DNA of 64,000 nucleotides from an uncultured Oscillospiraceae bacterium. GTDB lineage: Bacteria > Bacillota > Clostridia > Oscillospirales > Oscillospiraceae. Positions 59,283 to 64,000 of the stretch are shown here, piece by piece; within the stretch, counting starts at the first letter, position 1, and every line of letters starts with the position of its first letter. The stretch is from positions 3,864 through 67,863 of the forward strand of contig CAKTJX010000009.1 in NCBI GenBank assembly GCA_934569045.1, written 5' to 3'. Both the position numbers and the translations under genes were made by a program. The notes below the pieces were generated by a model. The model ran no database searches and had not been told where the DNA came from. It saw only the letters and a list, made by a program, of their open reading frames with translations.

Positions 59283-59644
59283 CACCCGGTAGAACGTATA
59301 ACCCAACAGGGAAGCCTCTACCTTCCCCTTGGGCGGTGCTCCGCGCGGCGAATCAGAAATAAACGATTGCCACCGGCAATCGCACCATAGAACATCGGTA
59401 CGCAGAACCGGTGCGGAGAAATCTAAGGCGAATTCGTGCAAATTAGCCGGTAATTGGTGCGAATTCGCCTGGGTTTGTACAGGCGGTCAGTCTGTACCGC
59501 CCTCATCCACCGCCACGGGCGGTCCCCCATCACTTTTTGTGGTATGGCTGCCACTGGCAGCCATGGAAATTTTGATTCGCTGCGCGACGCACCGCCCAAG
59601 GGGAAGGGGGGGCTTCTTTTTTGAGGTTATACGTTCATCCAGCC
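59283..59644. mobile_element. MITE-like element with nested terminal inverted repeats (RPT-B family)
   Basis: Outer ends ACCCGGTAGAACGTATAACC and GGTTATACGTTCATCCAGCC are inverted. Inside them GAAGCCTCTACCTTCCCC TT... GGGCGGTGC and its inverse (GCACCGCCCAAGGGGAAG) form a second, ~45-bp arm. The middle has no open frame of note and contains further short hairpins (GCGAATTCGCC-like). No transposase is present. About 360 bp, downstream of the MATE gene; this explains the gap up to the tRNA terminator. Confidence 0.65.
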
Positions 59645-59676
59645 TCTTTGTTTACATAACTTTTTACTGGCGTAGA

Positions 59677-59708
59677 AAAAGAGCAGCCGCTCACGCGACT
59701 GCTCTTTT
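59677..59708 (-). terminator. Terminator of the tRNA-Met/tRNA-Glu transcript
   Basis: AAAAGAGCAG/CTGCTCTTTT stem; on the minus strand it is followed by a T-rich TTCTACG tract. Confidence 0.8.
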
Positions 59709-59714
59709 CTGGTT

Positions 59715-59789
59715 TGGTGACCCGTACGGGAATCGAACCCATGTTACCGCCGTGAAAGGGCGGTGTCTTAACCGCTTGACCAACGGGCC
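59715..59789 (-). tRNA. tRNA-Glu (anticodon TTC)
   Basis: Acceptor GGCCCGT, anticodon loop CTTTCAC, T-arm GGGTTCGATTCCC, encoded CCA. It abuts tRNA-Met without a gap. Confidence 0.95.
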
Positions 59790-59865
59790 TGGTAGCGGCA
59801 ATCTGATTCGAACAGATGACATACCGGGTATGAACCGGCTACTCTACCAACTGAGTTATGCCGCC
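59790..59865 (-). tRNA. tRNA-Met, elongator (anticodon CAT)
   Basis: Acceptor GGCGGCA/TGCCGCT, D-arm CTCAGTTGGTAGAG, anticodon loop TTCATAC, T-arm CTGTTCGAATCAG, encoded CCA. First gene of the pair. Confidence 0.92.
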
Positions 59866-59907
59866 ATGTGGTCAATGCAATTCCGGCACCGCCGAAACAG
59901 CTTCCTT

Positions 59908-59936
59908 ATTATATGCGCAAGTGCCTCATTTGTCAA
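59908..59936 (-). promoter_or_regulatory. Promoter of the tRNA-Met/tRNA-Glu pair
   Basis: Minus strand consensus TTGACA (59931-59936), 17 bases, TATAAT (59908-59913), about 43 bases before the tRNA. Confidence 0.85.
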
Positions 59937-59992
59937 TAGGTTTTTTGAATTTTTTCTAAAAATTTTGGCAATGCTTTCCTGGAGGTGATTGT

Positions 59993-60361
59993 ATGGGACT
60001 GTTTCTTCTGGGCGGTAGCGGGTATGTGCTCCTGGAGCTCCTCTACCGAGGCCGCAGCCACATCAGTATGTTTCTGGCGGGGGGCATCTGCTTTCTGCTG
60101 CTGGGCAGGTTGGAGGAGGTGCGCCCCCGGCTGCCCCTGTGGGCAAGGCCTCTGGTGGGGGCGGGGATTATTACCATGGTAGAGCTGGCCGCCGGCCTGC
60201 TTTTCAACCGGGACTACAGCGTATGGGATTACCGGGGCCAGCCGGGGAACTTCTGCGGCCAGATCTGCCCCCGGTTTACCCTGCTCTGGATTCCCCTGGC
60301 AGCAGGGGCCGGATGGCTGTACCGGCGGCTGAGACGCGGCGCTGCGGGCGGATGGGGATGA
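59993..60361 (+). CDS. Putative membrane protein of the CmpB/ABC-transporter type IV family
   Basis: 122 residues with three or four membrane helices. The block FNRDYSVWDYRGQPGNFCGQ followed by ICPRFTLLW matches PF06541, labelled a putative ABC transporter permease, whose members are small and of unproven function. GGAGGTGAT lies eight bases before the ATG. It converges with the following gene; no operon partner is apparent. Confidence 0.75.
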   Translation: MGLFLLGGSGYVLLELLYRGRSHISMFLAGGICFLLLGRLEEVRPRLPLWARPLVGAGIITMVELAAGLLFNRDYSVWDYRGQPGNFCGQICPRFTLLWIPLAAGAGWLYRRLRRGAAGGWG

Positions 60362-60366
60362 TTTGC

Positions 60367-60825
60367 TTATTTCCCGAAAAGTCTGCTGAATGCGGCGGTG
60401 GTTTTTTCCATCTGCTGGGCGGTTGCTTCCAAAGACTGGATCAGGGCGTTCATTTCCTCAATGTCCAGCTCCTGCAAATTCCTGGCGGCATCGGTGAGGG
60501 CGGCAATGCCGTCGTTCACGGCATCGATGTCCGCGGCGGCCAGATTCTCGGCGGCGCCCTTCAGGGAGTCCACAGCCTTATTGATGGTGTCCATATCCAC
60601 GTTTTCCAGCTGGGCGGCGGTGTTCTGGACGGAGAGGATGATGGAATTCACCTTTTCCACGTCCACACCCCGGAACAGCTGCATCATGGTGTTCACCTGG
60701 ATCGCCGCGAAGATGCCCACGGCCAGCAGCAGCACCAGCACCGCGGCCAAAAGGCCGGTCTGAATCTTCATCCAGAGCAGCAGGGAGTTTTTTTCTTTCT
60801 TTTCAGCCAGTACCGTTTCTTCCAT
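60367..60825 (-). CDS. Membrane-anchored protein with four 22-residue tandem repeats, unknown function
   Basis: 152 residues. One membrane helix (residues ~20-45, LLAAVLVLLLAVGIFAAIQV) is preceded by a charged cytosolic start, so the rest is likely outside or membrane-proximal. From about residue 54 there are four consecutive 22-residue units, each starting D-[VMI]-[DE]-x-x-[NM] with hydrophobic residues at coiled-coil spacing (for example ADIDAVNDGIAALTDAARN). This suggests a long helical rod. AAGGAGG precedes the ATG. I do not recognise a family. Confidence 0.7.
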   Translation of the reverse strand: MEETVLAEKKEKNSLLLWMKIQTGLLAAVLVLLLAVGIFAAIQVNTMMQLFRGVDVEKVNSIILSVQNTAAQLENVDMDTINKAVDSLKGAAENLAAADIDAVNDGIAALTDAARNLQELDIEEMNALIQSLEATAQQMEKTTAAFSRLFGK

Positions 60826-60891
60826 TGGCAGGCCCTCCTTCTATGTAGATGGGTCTATTTTATTGCGGAAGTGGCCCAATGTCAAACAAAA

Positions 60892-60918
60892 TGTCCCCGC
60901 CCTTTCGGGCGGGGACAG
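60892..60918 (-). terminator. Terminator of the acsB transcript
   Basis: TGTCCCCGCCC/GGGCGGGGACA with a TTTC loop, followed on the minus strand by TTTTGTTTG. Confidence 0.88.
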
Positions 60919-60924
60919 GAAAAA

Positions 60925-63057
60925 TTACATATCGAAGGGCTCCATGCTCAGCACGGGGTGACCCTTTTCGGACAGGAAGTTCATCAGCTCTTCCGGGTCC
61001 TCGGTGCAGACGGTCTCATCGGCGATCATGTCGGTGAAGTTGTCCACGCCGTACATTTCCTTGGCAGTGGCATCCAGGCGCTCGCGGACCTGGTCCTTCA
61101 GCTCCTTGGGCATCCAGACGATACGGCCGGGGCCGCCTTCGGCTGCGATGAACTTCTTGGAGGAGATGAACTGCTTGCCGTGGCCCATGAAGCCGGGGGT
61201 CTGAACGCCGCCGCCGGTCATAGAGGCCATCTCGGAGAAGGTCATGCCCAGGGGGGTCATGCCGGCGTGCTCACGGCAGGTGATCACAACACCCATGGAG
61301 ACAGGCTCCACGCCGCAGATACACTCGAAGCAGCCGCAGGAGGTCATGGGGTCCTGGAACAGGGAGTACAGGGTCACGTGCTCCAGAGCGCCGTGAGAAT
61401 ACTTGGACACAGCGGCGTCCACATCCTCATAGCGGCCCAGGTGCTCATCGATGCAGTGCTCCTTGGGAACGATCTGGCAGGGACCGGTGGGGTCCAGCTC
61501 ATTGGTGGCCTTGGCATCCAGCCAGGACACGGCGCCGCAGAGGCCCAGACGCTCGGGGGTAACGATACATACATGGCTGGGGGAGAAGGCCTGGCACATG
61601 ATGCAGGTGTAGTAAACGGGCACAGACTCATCGGTCATGGACTTCAGACGGTCGTCACGCTTGTTGAACACGGCGTTGGCGGCAGCCCGCAGCTCCTTGT
61701 TCTTCTCGGCGTCCACAACGATGGTGACCTGGCACTTGTCCACAACGGCCTCGAACTCGCTCTTGACCTTAGCGTACAGCACCTCGCCGATGTGACGGAA
61801 CTTGAAGCCAGCCTCAAAGTCGGCCTTGCTGATACGGATACGGATCATGTCACGCTGACCGGTGTGCATCACGCCCTCGATGCAGTTCAGGTAGGAGTGG
61901 AACTTCCGCTCCATAACGGACTCGAAGTCAGGCTGCATGTTCTTGCCGGCCACGTCCACGGTGTAGGACATGGAGATCTTGGAGCCCACGGGGATCTCGT
62001 CGATTTCCGGTCCGATGACGGTGATCTTGTGATCCTCCACCTCGGCGGCTTCCTTGGTGTGCACCAGCTCGAAGCAGTCCACACGGGAGCCGTCCACTTC
62101 CACCTGCATATCGGGACGGCGAATAATCTCGCCCTCGAAAGCGGAAGCGAAGGACACGGGGATATCGATGTTGGTAATCTTGATCTTGATGTCCCGGGCC
62201 TCCAGAGAGGTGGCGTTGAACTTCTCCACGTCAGGCTGCACGATCAGGCTCTTGGGAACACGGTAGATGTTCTCCTGCTCGTTGGTGATGACGGGGAAGC
62301 CCAGGGCGATGGCGCCGGCGCCGCAGGCAACGATCACATCGTCCAGAGGGGCGAAGGCGTTGACGAAGGCGGGCACACGCTCCATGGTGTACTTCATCAG
62401 GCCGGCAGCGTCACCGGGCTGGATGTTGCCGAAGATCAGAGCGGCACGGACAGCAACGGACACAACGTGGATGACGGAGGTCACGTCCTTGCCCAGGGGG
62501 ATGACACGGACATTGTCGCCGGTCTTGTAGCCCTTCTCCTGGAGCTGATCGATGATGCCGCCCACCAGAGTGACCAGCATGCCCTGGCCCTGGTAGCTCT
62601 TCACCAGAGCAACGGCCTCGTCAGCGGTGGGCGCGGTGCCCAGGATGACGGGAACGCCGGGGATATCGCCGGTAACCAGGGGCACACCCAGGGAACGAAC
62701 CACGGCATCGGGCAGATGGCCGTAGCAGGGAGCCTCGTAGGGTGCGTCGTTGCCGATGTACTTCAGAACCTCAATGAATTCCGCGCACAGAGCGGTGGCA
62801 ACGCCGGACATAAAGGCATCGTTCAGGCGGTTGTTGCGGGTCATCAGGGTCTTGACCACGCCCAGGGCTTCCTTCAGCTGGCCCAGGGTCTCTACCTTGA
62901 CACCGGTGACGCCGTAGTAGCAGGGCAGGGAATAAGCGGTGCCGGGGAAGGACACGGCCTGGCCCTCACCGTACTGTGCGATGGCATTGTTGATGGCTGC
63001 CTCGGTGAGGCCGTAAACAGCATCGTTGCCGCCGAAAACTCTTTCAAATAAAGTCAC
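60925..63057 (-). CDS. acsB: Acetyl-CoA synthase (CODH/ACS beta subunit)
   Basis: 710 residues, the bacterial full-length form with the N-terminal CODH-contact domain. It joins CO, a corrinoid-borne methyl group and CoA to make acetyl-CoA in the Wood-Ljungdahl pathway. The A-cluster ligands are visible: Cys485, Cys488, Cys497 and Cys507 in CIMCQAFSPSHVC...GLCG hold the 4Fe-4S cubane, with the bridging Cys also in this set, and Cys574 and Cys576 in SCGCFECICG bind the distal nickel. The spacing equals that of the Moorella enzyme. It follows cooC by 11 bases. Confidence 0.96.
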   Translation of the reverse strand: MTLFERVFGGNDAVYGLTEAAINNAIAQYGEGQAVSFPGTAYSLPCYYGVTGVKVETLGQLKEALGVVKTLMTRNNRLNDAFMSGVATALCAEFIEVLKYIGNDAPYEAPCYGHLPDAVVRSLGVPLVTGDIPGVPVILGTAPTADEAVALVKSYQGQGMLVTLVGGIIDQLQEKGYKTGDNVRVIPLGKDVTSVIHVVSVAVRAALIFGNIQPGDAAGLMKYTMERVPAFVNAFAPLDDVIVACGAGAIALGFPVITNEQENIYRVPKSLIVQPDVEKFNATSLEARDIKIKITNIDIPVSFASAFEGEIIRRPDMQVEVDGSRVDCFELVHTKEAAEVEDHKITVIGPEIDEIPVGSKISMSYTVDVAGKNMQPDFESVMERKFHSYLNCIEGVMHTGQRDMIRIRISKADFEAGFKFRHIGEVLYAKVKSEFEAVVDKCQVTIVVDAEKNKELRAAANAVFNKRDDRLKSMTDESVPVYYTCIMCQAFSPSHVCIVTPERLGLCGAVSWLDAKATNELDPTGPCQIVPKEHCIDEHLGRYEDVDAAVSKYSHGALEHVTLYSLFQDPMTSCGCFECICGVEPVSMGVVITCREHAGMTPLGMTFSEMASMTGGGVQTPGFMGHGKQFISSKKFIAAEGGPGRIVWMPKELKDQVRERLDATAKEMYGVDNFTDMIADETVCTEDPEELMNFLSEKGHPVLSMEPFDM

Positions 63058-63068
63058 GGTATTTCCTC

Positions 63069-63839
63069 CTAATTTTCTTCACGATCCAAAATCGCTTTGA
63101 TTTTGCGGATCTCCTCAATGGCCTCCGGGCTGAAATCGTAGGGAGATTTGCCCTGACGGTCCGCATCGATGATATCCGGGTTATAGTGAATGCAGCCCAG
63201 CAGATCCTCCGCCGGGATGGCGCCCCGGACGAAAGCCTCGTCGCTCTCGCCCCGGACCTTATTGGCAACTACGCGCACCTGCTTGACCCCCAGGTCCGCC
63301 GCCAGCCGCTTGACATTGCGGTAGGTCTGCACAGACCGGGCGCCGGGCTCAATGACCACGATGAACTGATCCATATTGGAAGCGGTGCCCCGGCCCAGAT
63401 GCTCCAGGCCGGCCTCCATATCCATAATGACCACATCGTTCTTCCGGAAGGACAGGTTGGCCAGGATTGCCTTGAGCATTACATGCTCCGGGCAGACACA
63501 GCCGCTGCCGCCCACGTCTACGGTGCCCATGACCAGCAGCTTCACGCCGTTGATATCCTTGGAATACTTCTCCGGGATATCCGCCACATAGGGGTTCAGC
63601 TTGAAGAACTTGTTGGCATCGGAAGCGCCGGTGCGCTCCTCCACGAGAGAGCGCATTTTGCTGATGGGGACGATGGAGTCCACTTCCTCCTGGCTCAGGC
63701 CCAAGGCCAGGCCCAGGTTCGCGTCCGGGTCTACGTCGGCGGCGAGGACGGTGCGTCCTTCATCGGCGTAGAGCCGGGCCAGGGTGGAGGCAAGGGTGGT
63801 TTTACCCACGCCACCCTTGCCGGTGATTGCTAGTTTCAT
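63069..63839 (-). CDS. cooC: CO dehydrogenase nickel-insertion ATPase CooC/AcsF
   Basis: 256 residues, a MinD-type P-loop ATPase that loads nickel into CODH or ACS. The deviant Walker A is AITGKGGVGKTTLASTL near residue 5, GGSGCVCPEHVMLKAIL carries the CxC metal site at the dimer interface, and VVIMDMEAGLEHLGRG is Walker B. It lies between cooS and acsB, three bases after the cooS stop. Confidence 0.95.
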   Translation of the reverse strand: MKLAITGKGGVGKTTLASTLARLYADEGRTVLAADVDPDANLGLALGLSQEEVDSIVPISKMRSLVEERTGASDANKFFKLNPYVADIPEKYSKDINGVKLLVMGTVDVGGSGCVCPEHVMLKAILANLSFRKNDVVIMDMEAGLEHLGRGTASNMDQFIVVIEPGARSVQTYRNVKRLAADLGVKQVRVVANKVRGESDEAFVRGAIPAEDLLGCIHYNPDIIDADRQGKSPYDFSPEAIEEIRKIKAILDREEN

Positions 63840-63842
63840 AGT

Positions 63843-64000
63843 TTAGATGCCCAGAGCCGCGCGCTTCTCTTCGATGCGGGCGATCATCATGTCACCCATC
63901 TTATCGATGTCCTTTTCCACAACGTACTTGGCCTCAACCCACTTGTTGATGCCGTCTTCGCCGCAGAGCAGGTCACAGATCTCGGAGGAACCGGAAACGT
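63843..64000 (-). CDS. cooS: CO dehydrogenase catalytic subunit CooS/AcsA, C-terminal end
   Basis: Only the last 51 residues are in the window: SGSSEICDLLCGEDGINKWV ... ARIEEKRAALGI, the typical end of the nickel CO dehydrogenase, where GSSEVC-type text carries a C-cluster ligand cysteine. The 5' part continues beyond the right edge. First visible gene of cooS-cooC-acsB. Confidence 0.88.
   Translation of the reverse strand, partial: VSGSSEICDLLCGEDGINKWVEAKYVVEKDIDKMGDMMIARIEEKRAALGI

Overview
The window comes from the chromosome of a fairly GC-rich, endospore-forming Clostridia bacterium, most likely a gut member of the Oscillospirales (Oscillospiraceae-like). The evidence is spo0A and spoIIP, Firmicutes-type RqcH, Mini-RNase III and single-chain glycyl-tRNA synthetase, AGGAGG ribosome sites with frequent GTG/TTG starts, and a bacterial-type CO dehydrogenase/acetyl-CoA synthase cluster. 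The species cannot be named from sequence alone.

Layout. 0-10 kb: translation quality control and housekeeping (rqcH, mrnC, tadA, spoIIP, glyS, murI, udk, a HAD phosphatase, a DUF89 phosphatase). 10-20 kb: glycogen phosphorylase; an esterase-GntP permease-glycerate kinase operon facing a divergent GntR regulator; a Na/phosphate cotransporter. 20-26.6 kb: citrate lyase citDEF, a PsiE-like protein, an AT-rich KilA-N gene, and a TetM-like GTPase fused to a Rae1/YacP-type NYN ribonuclease domain. 26.6-33.4 kb: a peptide/nickel-type ABC importer operon headed by one SAM methyltransferase, with a second methyltransferase upstream; both methyltransferase promoters carry the same GC-palindrome. 33.5-43.5 kb: split chromate transporter, response-regulator remnant, oleate hydratase, uppP, an aldose-epimerase-like protein, spo0A, M18 aminopeptidase, CBS/DRTGG pyrophosphatase. 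43.6-53.7 kb: tRNA-Lys and tRNA-Gln, then a type I-C CRISPR-Cas locus (23 repeats, cas2-1-4-7-8c-5-3, all on the minus strand). 54-64 kb: a 3D-domain cell-wall protein, rsmA, yjjG, small regulators, a MATE pump, tRNA-Glu and tRNA-Met, two small membrane proteins, and acsB-cooC-cooS, the last cut by the window edge.

The most striking signal lies between cas3 and the 3D-domain gene. A solitary degenerate CRISPR repeat (53633-53665) sits exactly at the predicted start of its own promoter and is followed by a guide-like segment and a terminator. The first 13 guide bases match a site in the cas promoter region that is preceded by TTC, the type I-C PAM. The only two mismatches fall at guide positions 6 and 12, which type I effectors do not read. 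This looks like a crRNA-like RNA through which Cascade represses its own operon (CreR class).

Two families of palindromic intergenic elements are scattered through the window: six copies of a ~100-bp double hairpin inside a larger inverted-repeat unit, and a second family that includes a ~360-bp MITE-like copy at 59283-59644. All functional calls rest on reading the sequence and on family knowledge; no database search was run.
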